Source of the DNA: Rhizobium brockwellii
Lineage (GTDB): Bacteria > Pseudomonadota > Alphaproteobacteria > Rhizobiales > Rhizobiaceae
Direction: 5' to 3'
Assembly (NCBI RefSeq): GCF_000769405.2
Contig: NZ_CP053440.1
Coordinates: 496,001-560,000 of the forward strand
Length of the DNA stretch: 64,000 bases
Shown: one piece after another, positions 8,707-18,171 of the stretch
Layout: each line of letters begins with the position of its first letter
How positions within the stretch are numbered: the first letter of the stretch is position 1
The notes under the pieces: model-generated
Databases searched by the model: none
What the model was told of the DNA's origin: nothing
What the model saw: the letters and a program-made list of their open reading frames with translations, nothing else
Made by a program: the position numbers and the translations under genes

Positions 8707-9060
8707 ATGCGTGATGGTCATGTTGTAGTTGCGCGACACCATACCGCAATTGGAGCAGTTAGCCCACGAACGCGACGCGAGATGTCGGGGTACAGGCCGG
8801 GCATTACGTCTGTTGCGTCCACCCCGCGGGAGTTTAACCGACGACACGAGGTCGTTGCTTGCCATCACATGGGACTGCGTTTCCCTCGTAAGACGCTCAA
8901 GTCTGCTTGCGACATTCACTGTGTCGCCGAGCACCGTGTATTCCAGCCGGTGGGTGTGGCCGGTGTTGCCGACAACGACTTCCCCATAGTGCAGGCCGAT
9001 GCCGATCTGGATCGGCTCACGACCTTCGGCCCTCCGTTCCTCGTTGCCGGCCGGGGACGC
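8707..9060 (-). pseudogene. Class III adenylate/guanylate cyclase, C-terminal remnant
   Basis: On the complement the frame reads EPIQIGIGLHYGEVVVGNTG, then RLEYTVLGDTVNVASRLERL, a hallmark of class III nucleotide cyclase catalytic domains. The text then shifts frame near 8850, continuing as VDATDVMPGLYPDISRRVRG and ending LTAPIAVWCRATTT. The N-terminal half of the catalytic domain is absent. The frame runs without a stop directly into a DNA ligase D fragment on its upstream side, so this is a chimera made by deletion, not a working gene. Confidence 0.8.
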
Positions 9061-9310
9061 TGCCGACCTCTCATACCCAACGATGAAGAAGGCCTCGCTC
9101 TGGACGCATTTTACCCAATCCCCGGTTCGGCCCGAGCGATAGGGCCGGTGCTTGTCGACGATGCCTTCCAGCCCGAGGCGGCAGAAATGCTCAAGCAGGA
9201 CAGCCGGTTCGGCATCGAGAGTTTTCGATAGCCGTATGGCGCCGACCTAGTCATTCCTTGGGCCGTTCAACGTGTCCTCGAGAAGGTGTCGTCGAGACCG
9301 GTATCTTCGT
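9061..9310 (-). pseudogene. LigD (ATP-dependent DNA ligase domain) remnant fused to the cyclase remnant
   Basis: The complement encodes AIRLSKTLDAEPAVLLEHFC, then RLGLEGIVDKHRPYRSGRTG, DWVKCVQSEAFFIVGYE, which matches the nucleotidyltransferase motif region (EGIVxK, GDWxKxKC) of LigD-type ligases. An in-frame TAG interrupts it just upstream (LLEDTLNGPRND-stop-VGAIRLS). LigD repairs double-strand breaks by end joining with Ku. Only about 80 residues remain here; other ligD-like fragments lie at 15702 and 44403. Confidence 0.8.
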
Positions 9311-9815
9311 CGTCGACGCCGGTCAGGAAGCCAGCGTAATAACCGTAGGCAGTCAATCCCGACTGCACCTGGATGACGATCCGCCTGAACTTGTTCGAGT
9401 TTCCGGGCAGTGTTTTCGCGGGTGCCAGGGCCACCAGTCCTGCGCACCGATTTTAGGGGCGAACGATCGTCCACTCGGGTTGCAGCTTGACCCTCGTTGA
9501 GGCAACGACGGGTCTTAAGTTCGAAACCTTCAAGGCGGCCAAGCTGAAGGTGTCCGACCTGGGTGACAACTTCGCGCCGGCCCCACTCCGAGCCGACGCT
9601 GGGTAAAACACGATTTTCAAGTCTTTCCGCGAGTGGGGACTATCGCCAGCGTTCACGAAATTTCGGATTCAATGTCTTCTCGAGGAAAATTCTACTCGAG
9701 TGACGCTGGAACTAACGGCTAACGGCCATGTTATCCATTCGTGCACCATCGCGACATGCATCAAGAGCACTAGCTTGATGGTGCCGTGAGCGATCGCGCC
9801 TTGGAGGAGGTTACG
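9311..9815. other. No intact gene recognised; probably decayed coding sequence
   Basis: Several short open frames on the complement read like coding text (for example FRRIVIQVQSGLTAYGYYAG around 9310-9410), but they are broken by stops and frameshifts and I cannot assign a family. This is probably an extension of the decayed region to the left. Confidence 0.35.
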
Positions 9816-10085
9816 GTGGACGATAGTGAGAAAAAAGAAGGCGCTACGGGCTCTTTGCCTACCCAGCTCGGCGTCGTCTCGCCAGAGCCTGAGGGTCAGG
9901 CAACCTTAACCGCCGCCCAAGAAGAGATCATAAATGCCTATCGCGCCGGCCGAATGGACGAGGTGCAGTTCCAGAGGCATTTGACCGACGACCCTGTCAT
10001 CGCCGGGTACGTTCGCCGCATCGCGCACCCGCGAGACGATCTGCGACCTGCGGATTGGGCACGTGACAAGCGTCGCGATAGATAG
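9816..10085 (+). CDS. Small hypothetical protein, 89 residues
   Basis: The GTG at 9816 is chosen over an upstream GTG at 9786 because GGAGGAGG lies five bases before it. The product is acidic at its start, then has a predicted helix (TAAQEEIINAYRAGRMDEVQFQRHL) and a basic tail (DDLRPADWARDKRRDR). No signal peptide or membrane segment. I do not recognise the family. The strong ribosome site and protein-like composition support a real gene; its neighbours are decayed sequence and a ClC antiporter and say nothing about its job. Confidence 0.5.
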   Translation: MDDSEKKEGATGSLPTQLGVVSPEPEGQATLTAAQEEIINAYRAGRMDEVQFQRHLTDDPVIAGYVRRIAHPRDDLRPADWARDKRRDR

Positions 10086-10447
10086 CGCGGGGCCCGGCAA
10101 TGGCAGACGGAGATTTTGACGGGCTCTCCGTCGGCGATTATCGAAAGCGGGCCGCATGAACAAGTGGCCGCTCGTCTCATTCCGTGCTCCTCCTAATTGA
10201 TGTCCGCGAAGCCAACCGCATGTGCCACGACGCTGTTTCGGAGCTTGCCTCTGCCGTTGCTCGACGGGGGCGCTCATGACGATACGGCAAGACTTCGACG
10301 CAATCCTTTTCGAAATGATCAGCCTTTTGTCGTCGACGCCGCGAGGCTGGAGGACGGATCAAGCACAGCCCGCGAGGCGTTTCCACGCCGTAGCATACCA
10401 GTCAACGAGATAACTGCGTAGGTTCGTCGCTCGTCCGTGTAGGCACG
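10086..10447. other. Intergenic stretch without a supportable gene
   Basis: Only short overlapping open frames occur (for example a 45-codon frame from an ATG near 10277). None has a good ribosome site and a recognisable product together. It lies downstream of both the small gene at 9816 and the ClC gene. Confidence 0.4.
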
Positions 10448-11791
10448 CTACTCCGATTCCCTTTCGACAACACGCCGCGCCCGGATCGCCGACGCGATAA
10501 AGACCCGTGAAAGACCGTGGTAGAGGGGTTCGCGCGATAGGATCCGCGACGTCACGTAGCCGATCATCGACACCGCCATGATCGGGATGACTGCCTGGTG
10601 GTCGCCGGTCATTTCCAGGATGATGACGAAGGCCGTCATCGGGGCCTGCACGACGCCCGCGAAATAGCCGGCCATGCCGAGGATGGCCGCCAGTGCGATG
10701 CTGGTTCCGAGCAGGGAGCCGACGGTGCTGCCGAAACCGGCGCCGACGGCAAGCGACGGCGCAAAGATGCCGCCCGGAATACCTGACAGCATGGACAGGA
10801 AGCTGGCGGCGAGCTTTTCAACGAAGAAGAGCAGAGGCAGGGCATTGCCTTCGACCGCAGCTCGTGCCTGCTCGTAGCCGGTGCCGAAAGTCGTGCCTCC
10901 CGACGCCACACCGATGACTGCGATCGCCAGTCCGCAGATGCCCGCAAGTGCCAGCAGGCGCTTCAGCGGCTGTGGTTGCGCCCAGCGGCGGATCTTCTGG
11001 CCGAAGTGCAACGCGAAGCCGCTGAAGGCCGCTCCGAGTGCACCACCGCCAATGCCACAGATCAGAACCAGCCCCCAGTCGCGAAGCTCCGCGGGGGCAG
11101 CCGATGCCATGCCGAAATAGTTGTAGCTGCCCGAAAGCCCGAGTGCCGCGAGACCGGAGAGGATGACGGCCGTGAGCACCAGCCCGTTCGCCCGAGACTC
11201 GTAGGTCCGGCTCATTTCCTCTATCGCGAAGACGATACCGGCAAGCGGCGTGTTGAAAGCGGCCGCAATTCCCGCCGCCGAACCGGCAAGGATCAGTCCG
11301 CGCGCCTGCGCCATGCCACTGAACCGGGCGACGGCGAGCATGATCGACGCGCCGACCTGCACGGTCGGACCCTCGCGGCCGATCGAGGCGCCAGAGAACA
11401 GCCCGAGCACCGTCAGCACAATCTTGCCGATGGCAATCTTCAGCGACAGCAGCCGCGTCCGATCTTCCTCGTCTCTCAAATGTCGGGCGGCTATCGCCTG
11501 GGGGATGCCGCTACCACCAGAATTTGGAAACAGCGTCGCCGCCAGATAAGCCGACAGCATGAAGCCGAGCGGGGTCAGCGCAAGTGGCAGCAGGAAGGCC
11601 CATTCACCGGACGAGGTGAGAGACCCGAAGCCCTTCTGCGCCAGATCCGCAAGCTTCGCAAAGCCAACGCTGATCACCCCGATTGCCAATGCCCCGCACC
11701 AAAATACCAGCCTCGGCTGCCAAAGCGAGAAAGAGCCCCATAAGACGCGGGAGCGGCGAAAGAGCTTCGAATATCGATAGGATGGTGGCAT
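10448..11791 (-). CDS. ClC-family chloride channel / H+-Cl- antiporter
   Basis: A 447-residue membrane protein with all ClC selectivity motifs: GSGIP (residues 93-97), GREGP with the gating glutamate (about residue 140), and GGIFAPSLAVGAG near residue 340. The glutamate pair in FAIEEM (residues 191-192) includes the counterpart of the internal proton glutamate of antiporter-type ClCs, so it is more likely an H+/anion exchanger than a passive channel. There is no cytoplasmic CBS domain. Such exchangers aid acid tolerance or anion homeostasis. It stands alone between decayed segments. Confidence 0.93.
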   Translation of the reverse strand: MPPSYRYSKLFRRSRVLWGSFSLWQPRLVFWCGALAIGVISVGFAKLADLAQKGFGSLTSSGEWAFLLPLALTPLGFMLSAYLAATLFPNSGGSGIPQAIAARHLRDEEDRTRLLSLKIAIGKIVLTVLGLFSGASIGREGPTVQVGASIMLAVARFSGMAQARGLILAGSAAGIAAAFNTPLAGIVFAIEEMSRTYESRANGLVLTAVILSGLAALGLSGSYNYFGMASAAPAELRDWGLVLICGIGGGALGAAFSGFALHFGQKIRRWAQPQPLKRLLALAGICGLAIAVIGVASGGTTFGTGYEQARAAVEGNALPLLFFVEKLAASFLSMLSGIPGGIFAPSLAVGAGFGSTVGSLLGTSIALAAILGMAGYFAGVVQAPMTAFVIILEMTGDHQAVIPIMAVSMIGYVTSRILSREPLYHGLSRVFIASAIRARRVVERESE

Positions 11792-12113
11792 GTCGGGCTC
11801 GGCGATGCGGGGCGGGGTTGTCCTTTACTAGCGCCATCGCGCCCGAAGATCACCCCCAATTGCAACATATCGAACGTGAGCAGGATGGCGGGCGTGCTGA
11901 AGCACGGAGGCTCACGTTCCACGCACTCAGTTTAGGCTTGCTGTCCCTCGGGGCGGACGTCGTCGCTATGATGAGTGGGATGAGGGCACGCAGCCAGCCC
12001 CACATTTCCGTCAGTGGATCCAGCGACGACCGCGGCAAACCAAGGGTCATCTCTCGAGGAGCTTTCGGACCCATCGGAGCCGCCAATAAATTTACATCGG
12101 ATGAGCGAGAGTA
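11792..12113. other. Upstream region of clC, no gene recognised
   Basis: About 320 bases between the ClC start and the glycosyltransferase remnant. Open frames on both strands lack family resemblance or a convincing ribosome site. It must hold the ClC promoter, but no clear element was picked out. Confidence 0.35.
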
Positions 12114-12618
12114 TTATCTGAAGTCCTTAGGCGGTTGAACGCCAAAGGCATCTGGCTCGCTCCCTGGCTCCCCCGCTGCGATTGCGGAACCGACGCCACC
12201 CTCGTCCCGTATCCGTGCGCCGACCGCGTGTGCCTGGCGTCGCATAAGTGGATCGGTTATGGCTGCGAGTGCTTCTGTCAAGCTGTCAACAGTGAATGCT
12301 CTGCGATCGAGTGACAGTCCGACGCCGAGGTCCGTTAATCGCCTTGCCCAGAACGGTTGATCGCCAAAGAACGGGCAAATGATCAGGTTTGCCGGCCCGA
12401 AGAACGGCGGCGGTCGTTCCGGCGCCGCCGTGGTGGATGATCGCACTCACCTCCCGAAACAACCTGTCGTGAGGGGCGCCGCGGACGACATGAACGTGCT
12501 TGGATTTACGTTCTGCGATCAGGGCATCGCCTCTAAGAGCCAAGATGCCCCGCTTGCCCTTGCTCGCGAGCGCCTCGACAACAGTGGCTGTCATTCGGGC
12601 TGGATCGACGCCCGGCAT
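12114..12618 (-). pseudogene. UDP-glycosyltransferase (MGT/UGT-like) C-terminal remnant, frameshifted
   Basis: The complement from 12618 reads MPGVDPARMTATVVEAL, later SAIIHHGGAGTTAAVLRAGKP, the donor-binding signature of rhamnosyl/macrolide-type glycosyltransferases. Near 12385 the frame shifts and the conserved follow-on PFFGDQPFWARRLTDLGVG continues in another frame. The N-terminal acceptor domain is missing; a decayed LysR gene abuts instead. Not functional. Confidence 0.82.
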
Positions 12619-12700
12619 GCTTCTGTGCAGTCTAAGAACCTTTTTTCAAACCGCAGCAAACGCGTTCTGGTAAATGAACTCAAGACCGCTAATCTCAACG

Positions 12701-13450
12701 TCATATCGCGGGCGGTAACTGACATTCGCTGGAAAACAGCCTGCGGCTGGTGAAGTCGACGAACACACGGACTTTTGGTGAAAGATGCCGGCTTGATGGC
12801 CAGATCAGGTTGAACTGGCCGGGCGCATCGAGGTGATCGACCAGCAGCGGCACCAGTTCGCCCGTTTTCAGCGACGCCGCCGCCAGAAAATCCGGCATGC
12901 AGCCGATGCCCAAGCCGCGCAGCACCGCGCCTCGCAATGCCTCCATATTGTTGCAGGTCAGGATATGGTGGATCCGGACCTCGGGCTCTCCAGTGGGAAG
13001 GACGAGCGGCCAATCTTGGATCTTCCCGCTATTGGGAAAGCGAAATCCAATCCCGACATGAGTGGAGAGGTCGCGTGGGCAGGTGGGCGTCCCCTGCCGT
13101 TCTAGATAGGCTGGAGATGCGCAGAGAAGCATTTGAAAGGGACGCAGCGCGCGCATCATGATCCGGCTGTCGGCAATAGTCCGCTTCGGATCGCCATGTC
13201 GACGCCCTCGTCGATGAGATCGACGATGCGGTCGTTAAAATCCAGATCGAGTTCGACCTCCGGGTAAAGCTGTAGGAATTCGGAAAGCACAGGCAAGAGG
13301 AGATAATAAGCGACGATGGCTGCGATCCTGACCGGCGATGCGGACATCGCCCAGAACTATGCCATCAGTCGGGAGTTTGAAGACAGTCTGCCGCCGATCG
13401 TTGAGCTGCTGCAGGGCGTCGACGCCAGCTTCCGGCCAGTCCCACATCGA
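12701..13450 (-). pseudogene. LysR-family regulator remnant with at least one frameshift
   Basis: The complement carries a LysR effector domain in pieces: VEALIVAYYLL-like text with LYPEVELDLDFNDRIVDLID and EGVDMAIRSG from 13156-13347. After a frameshift near 13160 it continues as MMRALRPFQMLLCASPAYLE and later LRGAVLRGLGIGCMPDFLAA, down to 12701. The DNA-binding domain is reduced to a trace (GVDALQQLNDRRQTVFKLP, before 13450) or absent. The gene is broken at both ends by other gene fragments. Confidence 0.82.
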
Positions 13451-13981
13451 TCGGGATCCGCGGCCTCGTCGGCGTTTCAGAATGCCGACGGCTACAGGGT
13501 TGAATTCCTGACGTCGAATCGTGGTTCGGATGATTACATTGACCAGCCGGCGAAAATGCCTGCCCTTGGTGGCGCCGGCGCGGACCCACTACGCTTTCTC
13601 GACTTCCTCATAAGGGAACCCGTCAGGACAATGCTGCTCCACCGAAGCGGTGTCCCAGTCGTCGTCCCCGATCCGTCCCGGTATGCGGTCCACAAGCTCA
13701 TAGTCGCCAGCCGCCGACACACTGACGGGCAGGGGCCGGCGAAGCGAGAGAAGGACGTTCGTCAAGCTGCGCGGCTCTTTGAAGCCCTGCAGCAGACAAG
13801 GCGATCTGCCGACTTGGCGCTCGTCTACAACGAAGCATGGGAGCGCGGGTCTGCGTGGCAAGAAGGTATTCGAACCGGGGCGGGAATGCTGCCGGCACAA
13901 GATGCCGAGCGGCTCCACACGGTCCTGATCGAGGGAGCAAGAAAAAACCGCGAAGAAATTGAACTTCCGTTTGGAGAGTAG
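13451..13981 (+). pseudogene. GSU2403-type nucleotidyltransferase-fold protein, 5'-truncated fragment
   Basis: The text from about 13470 (FQNADGYRVEFLTSNRG, DPLRFLDFLIREPVRTMLLH, DPSRYAVHKLIVASRR, KREKDVRQAARLFEAL) resembles the C-terminal part of the GSU2403 nucleotidyltransferase-fold family. The expected N-terminal half with the catalytic GS...D motif is missing; the frame instead runs back into antisense LysR sequence. An open frame exists from 13316, but that start is an artefact of the junction. Family call moderate. Confidence 0.6.
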
Positions 13982-14153
13982 GCTGTCTTCCGCTTCGAAT
14001 GCCAAGCAGTTGACTTAATGCGAAAGCGGCGAAGACAAATATGATGTCGAGAGCTCGTGTCCGCTCAAGGCGCCCGTGGGCAATCACCAAAAAAGTTCTG
14101 TGACGCTTGCGGTCAGCACGAGCAGTTCACGAGCCTTAGGGCCGAGCTCCCCG

Positions 14154-14771
14154 TTAGGTGCTACGCTTCCCGGGCCAGGCCGTGAGTGCGATGTCGATCA
14201 TCCGCTTCAGCCGCGCATTGCAGGCTCCATCGCAGGCCTGTGCGGACATGCCCTGGATAATCGCGCCATAGAAGCGCGCGAGCGTATCGGTATCCGTTTG
14301 CGCCGGCAATTCGCCTTCCTCGACGGCCCGGTCGAAGCGAGCTTTAAGGGTCTGCATCGAGGTCTCGCGCAATGCCGCCGTCATCCGCGCCACTGACGCA
14401 TTCTCTTCCGCGTGCTGCAGGACCGCCGTCGAGACCATGCAACCTCGCGGCCTGTCCGGCTGGGTGTCACCATCAGCGATATCGTAAAGGTAGAGGCTTA
14501 GGGCTTCATGAACCGGGAGGTCGGATTGCAAGATTTCCAACCGGCGACTGTTTTCACGGGCAATGCTGAAGTCGAGCGACTGACGGTACAATTCCTCCTT
14601 TGAGCCGAACATCGAATAGAGAGTCGGCGGATTGATCCCCATGGCCTTCGTGAGGTCGGCCGTCGAGGTTCCTTCGTAGCCGCGTTCCCAGAACAAGCGT
14701 GCCGCGATGTCGAGCCCGACGTCGCGATCAAGCACGCGTGGTCTGCCTCGTTTGCGGACCGGATTCGTCAT
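14154..14771 (-). CDS. TetR/AcrR-family transcriptional regulator
   Basis: A 205-residue regulator. The N-terminal DNA-binding helix-turn-helix (residues 10-60: GRPRVLDRDVGLDIAARLFW, GYEGTSTADLTKAMGI, PPTLYSMFGSKEELY) is followed by a C-terminal TetR_C-like domain with RPRGCMVSTAVLQHAEENA. It is divergent from an SDR gene with 90 bases between the start codons, and that gap holds two matching palindromes. It therefore very probably represses itself and the SDR gene; the inducer is unknown. Confidence 0.93.
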   Translation of the reverse strand: MTNPVRKRGRPRVLDRDVGLDIAARLFWERGYEGTSTADLTKAMGINPPTLYSMFGSKEELYRQSLDFSIARENSRRLEILQSDLPVHEALSLYLYDIADGDTQPDRPRGCMVSTAVLQHAEENASVARMTAALRETSMQTLKARFDRAVEEGELPAQTDTDTLARFYGAIIQGMSAQACDGACNARLKRMIDIALTAWPGKRST

Positions 14772-14775
14772 TAAA

Positions 14776-14836
14776 ATAGCGACCCCTATTAAATAGTTGA
14801 CAGGCTGGCTTCACCTCTTATCATAGGGATCACTAT
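14776..14836. promoter_or_regulatory. Two TetR operator candidates and an SDR promoter
   Basis: Site 1 (14776-14789, ATAGCGACCCCTAT) and site 2 (14823-14836, ATAGGGATCACTAT) are near-palindromes centred 47 bp apart. Site 1 with flanks is close to the reverse complement of site 2 with flanks (14 of 16 positions). Between them is a promoter for the SDR: TTGACA (14797-14802), 16-bp spacer, TATCAT (14819-14824). Site 2 overlaps this -10 element, the usual place for repression. Confidence 0.7.
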
Positions 14837-14861
14837 TTAATTTAGCAACGGAGTGAGATCC

Positions 14862-15635
14862 ATGTCTCAAAGACTAGTAAATAAGATAGCCCTGATCACT
14901 GGAAGTTCGCGCGGTATCGGTCGGGCGGTTGCTCTTACGTTTGCGAAGGAGGGTGCGGCGCTGATTGGCGTGCACTACAGCGCCAACGCGGATGCGGCCA
15001 ATGCCACCGTACGCGACATCGAGGCGCTTGGTGTCAAGGCTGTCGGTGTGAAGGCTGATCTGAGACAAGGCAAGGAGGCGGCCGACAATCTCTGGGCGCA
15101 GTTCAGCGAAGCCGCGCGTACCGAGACGGGCTCGTCCGCTCTTGATATTCTGGTGAACAATGCAGGCATTGCGCCGGCACTGCCGTTGAAGCAGACGAGC
15201 GAAGCTGCTTTCGATGAGGTGATGACGATTAACTACAAGGCGCCGTTCTTCCTGATCCAGGCAGTGGCCGACCACATTCGCGATAATGGCCGTGTCATCA
15301 ATGTCTCCACTGGGTTTACGCGGATCGCGGCTCCGACCCATCCCGCCTATGCGGCCTCCAAGGGGGCGCTGGAGACATTGACATTGGCGCTGGCACCTGA
15401 ATTTGCAGCTCGCGGGATTACGGTCAATGCCGTGCTGCCGGGTGTAACGGAGACGGATATGAATGCCGAGTGGCTGGCATCGCCGGATGCGCGCGCCGGC
15501 GCCGAAGCCCTCTCGGTCTTTTCACGTGTCGGACAGGCGGAGGACGTCGCCGACGTCATCGCCTTCCTCGCATCGAACGATGCGCGTTGGACGACGGGCC
15601 AGATGATTGATGCGACGGGTGGCGCCCGGATCTGA
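14862..15635 (+). CDS. SDR-family oxidoreductase
   Basis: A 257-residue short-chain dehydrogenase with TGSSRGIGRAV (cofactor site), LVNNAGIA, the catalytic serine in INVSTGFT, YAASKGALETL (catalytic Tyr-Lys) and the late DIADVIAF-like/TTGQMIDATGG segment. The start at 14862 is preceded by GGAG at eight bases. It is divergently paired with a TetR regulator, an arrangement common for stress- or xenobiotic-induced SDRs of the FabG-like type. Substrate unknown. Confidence 0.92.
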   Translation: MSQRLVNKIALITGSSRGIGRAVALTFAKEGAALIGVHYSANADAANATVRDIEALGVKAVGVKADLRQGKEAADNLWAQFSEAARTETGSSALDILVNNAGIAPALPLKQTSEAAFDEVMTINYKAPFFLIQAVADHIRDNGRVINVSTGFTRIAAPTHPAYAASKGALETLTLALAPEFAARGITVNAVLPGVTETDMNAEWLASPDARAGAEALSVFSRVGQAEDVADVIAFLASNDARWTTGQMIDATGGARI

Positions 15636-15701
15636 TCGATCCCGACACTCCGCTATGTTTGCCGCCATTCAAACTGCGGCAGAGGACGTATCCTTGACGA
15701 G

Positions 15702-16062
15702 GTGCCGGTTGAGGTCCTGTTCCCCGTCAGTCCACTAGACAGGATCGCGCTCGCCGAGCGCGATCCTGCCTTCATCCACTCGGTGGGGCGGCTGCCCCAA
15801 GCTGGCGGGATCATTCCTCACATCGTGCAGAACGATGGAGCGGTCCGGATCGAGTGGGAATGCATTGCTGCGCGGCCGCCGGCCCAGATCGGCCGCGTTG
15901 AGCTGCATCCCTGGAACTGTGAGCCTGGTCAGCCGGAAGTGCCTGGCCGTCTGGTGTTCGACCTCGATCCTGGACCTGATGTCGGGTTCTCGACAGTCGT
16001 CGAAGCCGCCCGTGAAATCCGCGACCGCCTGGAGGAGCTCGGTCGATGTTGCGCTGGATCAC
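15702..16062 (+). pseudogene. LigD polymerase (primase-like) domain remnant
   Basis: The frame contains [20 protein letters not shown], then [19 protein letters not shown] and [20 protein letters not shown] followed by [12 protein letters not shown]. The FDLDP segment corresponds to the metal-binding motif of LigD-type NHEJ polymerase domains. The sequence breaks off after about 120 residues into unrelated text. It is on the opposite strand and 6 kb away from the ligase-domain piece at 9061, so the pieces are not one interrupted gene in place. Confidence 0.75.
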
Positions 16063-16071
16063 CGGTTGCTC

Positions 16072-16266
16072 CTAAAACCGTTCGGCAAAACACCAGTGGC
16101 TCACTTGGCTGCCACGGTTTAGCAGATCGACCAAGTTATTGGCCTCCTCGGCGGTGAGCATGTCCATGACAAACCCATCGATGATGGCCGCCTGTCCGAT
16201 GACTTTATCGAACACCGTCCAGTAAATGTTGAGGTTCTTGCAAGGGCTGTATCTTTGCGCTGCCAT
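16072..16266 (-). CDS. Small hypothetical protein, 64 residues
   Basis: Start chosen at the ATG at 16266, which has GGAGG nine bases upstream; a longer frame from 16302 lacks one. The product ([20 protein letters not shown], then [20 protein letters not shown] and [12 protein letters not shown]) looks like a compact soluble protein. I do not know a function. It abuts the ligD remnant tail to tail. Confidence 0.5.
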   Translation of the reverse strand: MAAQRYSPCKNLNIYWTVFDKVIGQAAIIDGFVMDMLTAEEANNLVDLLNRGSQVSHWCFAERF

Positions 16267-16714
16267 CGTGAACGGCCTCCGTGTGGTAACGACTTTCGTC
16301 AATTCTGAGCGGTCGATCAGACATGGCTGCCGGGCGGCTCTTGGACATCTGCGAGGCTCATGACACTAGTCGGCAGCTCAGCAGAGGAAGAGGGCTCGCA
16401 TTCAGCGGATGGCAAATGAACTCTTGCACCACGAAGAGTTAGGCCGCTCGTTGCCTTTAAGAAGGCGCTCACAGTAGAGCATTCTTGTACCCGCTAATGA
16501 AGAGATGCGTTGGAATCAGGCACGCTATCTATTCGTATAACGGGCGCTTGCATCGCTGGTTTATCCACCATGCGCTTGCCGCCGCTTCCTACAGTCCTCC
16601 CCAGCTCGTGTTTCCAGTTACCGCGGCCTCGATGAAGAGCTTTCGCGCCACGGATGGCTTGACGACCATGGCGTGCCATCGGAGGGCGGGCGCGACTTCC
16701 GCAGGACTGCCATT
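16267..16714. other. No supportable gene
   Basis: About 450 bases between two small genes on the minus strand. Short frames on both strands show no recognisable product or ribosome site. Confidence 0.35.
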
Positions 16715-16972
16715 TCATTCGGCCGTTGGGCTGTGCATCGATATGCGTGGACCTCTATTCGCTCGGCAAAGAATACCGAGGGCATCTTGCAATCTAAGGG
16801 CGGCCAGCGCCCGCGTTGCTTCCTCGGCTGGCCATCCGGCTGCCATTGCCGCCGAGAGCAAGGTGGATTCGGTGTGCAGCGCCAGTCTTTCGTAGAGGGG
16901 CTCGAGCGCCTCGTGGGCGGTAACAACGCGCTCGTCTCGGGGCGTGATCGGAGTCGGAGATACCGTCAACAT
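16715..16972 (-). CDS. Small hypothetical protein, 85 residues
   Basis: The complement ATG at 16972 is preceded by GGGAAGGA at a good distance. The product (MLTVSPTPITPRDERVVTAH, then EALEPLYERLALHTESTLLS and ATRALAALRLQDALGILCRA) is largely helical, without a signal peptide or membrane segment. No family recognised. The ribosome site and helix-rich composition favour a real gene. Confidence 0.5.
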   Translation of the reverse strand: MLTVSPTPITPRDERVVTAHEALEPLYERLALHTESTLLSAAMAAGWPAEEATRALAALRLQDALGILCRANRGPRISMHSPTAE

Positions 16973-18171
16973 TCTGCGTCCTTCCCTAACGGTTTTGGAA
17001 CCTGAGAACTGGGCATAGTTCCAACGTTCTGTGAATGGCTAGCGACCCCGGCGCGAGGATGAACAGCTTTGCGAAGCCTGCACTTACGAGCAACGTTAAA
17101 ACAAAGTGCACAGGTCAACCATCATACTTGTGTATGCGGAAATTATACGGCCGCAGCAGACAAGTGGGCGCTGGGGAGCCATGCCAGGCTCAACCAGTCG
17201 TTTTCGAGCGTGTTGCCCTCGGAAAATGAGTGCGATATCGGCGTCATGGTCGTCTGTCTTAGCCGAGGGCATCTCATCGCGACGCGGGTGATGGTCGACT
17301 TTTCAGCAGAGCCATCACGTGGCTTGCCGGCCTTGAGCAAGGCCTCCTAAACCCCCGTATAAGTCATCCCCTCCCATTTGCTACCCGATCCTAACCTCCG
17401 ATCAATGGCAGGTTGGGCAGCGTACTGCTATGGTCAGGGTACATTCTCCCGCGCGGCCATTTCGTCAAGCTCACTGGGGAGTTCAGCGGGGTACCTGAAT
17501 CAAGGACATTCCGGACGGCGGGTCCACCGCCGGCGAGCCCACGGGTCGCACCGTTTGCGTCGTTCTTTGCATTCTTCCGAGGATTGGCACCATGACATAT
17601 GAACTCGACCGAATCGAAATCGAGCTGGTCCCGTTGATGCTGTTTCCCAGCGCACAAGGGAAAGCTAGGCCCTGGGTTCCGGCCTCTCCGCTCCAGATGC
17701 CGCCAGATGGTTCATCACGGCCGAATACGGCCTTTGAGGCTCATTTGATGACGTTTTCCACCAAGCCAAGCGAAGCAATCACGCCTCCCTGGGGACAAGC
17801 TTTGCACGCCTGGAGATCTGTCTTTACCCTATATGTTACTGGGACGCGGTTCGGTCTTTGGTGCTACTCCCTCGGGCTTGTCCGTCTTGTGGAGGACCTC
17901 GAGAATCGTTGCCCTTCAGAGAGTTCCGCGACCATGCATTAAGTCCAAGCGCTCCGCGTCTTGGAAGGGGTTTTTGGGTCCGTACGCGAGGATCATCGAC
18001 CTTGGGGCCCAGACCGTTTTGCTGGTGCGGACATGCCGAAGACCGCGTCGTGAAGGTGAATTCAACTTCGGCAGCACCTCAGTCGTCTCGCGATGGAGAG
18101 GAGAGGCCCGCCGACGGCCTTCACACCTCGCGCAGAGCACTGGCTGCGTGAGCTTCATCCAGTTGTTGGCC
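16973..18171. other. 1.2 kb without a supportable gene
   Basis: Several open frames of 60-130 codons exist here on both strands, including one from 17592 to 17942. They lack recognisable domains, and their predicted products are rich in Arg, Pro and Ser, as is usual for chance frames in GC-rich DNA. It lies just after the stop of the large kinase gene. Probably decayed sequence. Confidence 0.4.

Noticed and set aside
15702..16157. Reading the 151-codon frame as an intact gene
   Set aside because: Only the first 120 residues match a LigD polymerase domain; the end is unrelated text and essential parts are missing.
17592..17942. A 116-codon open frame in the gap before the giant sensor gene
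   Set aside because: No domain, no good ribosome site, and composition typical of non-coding GC-rich DNA.
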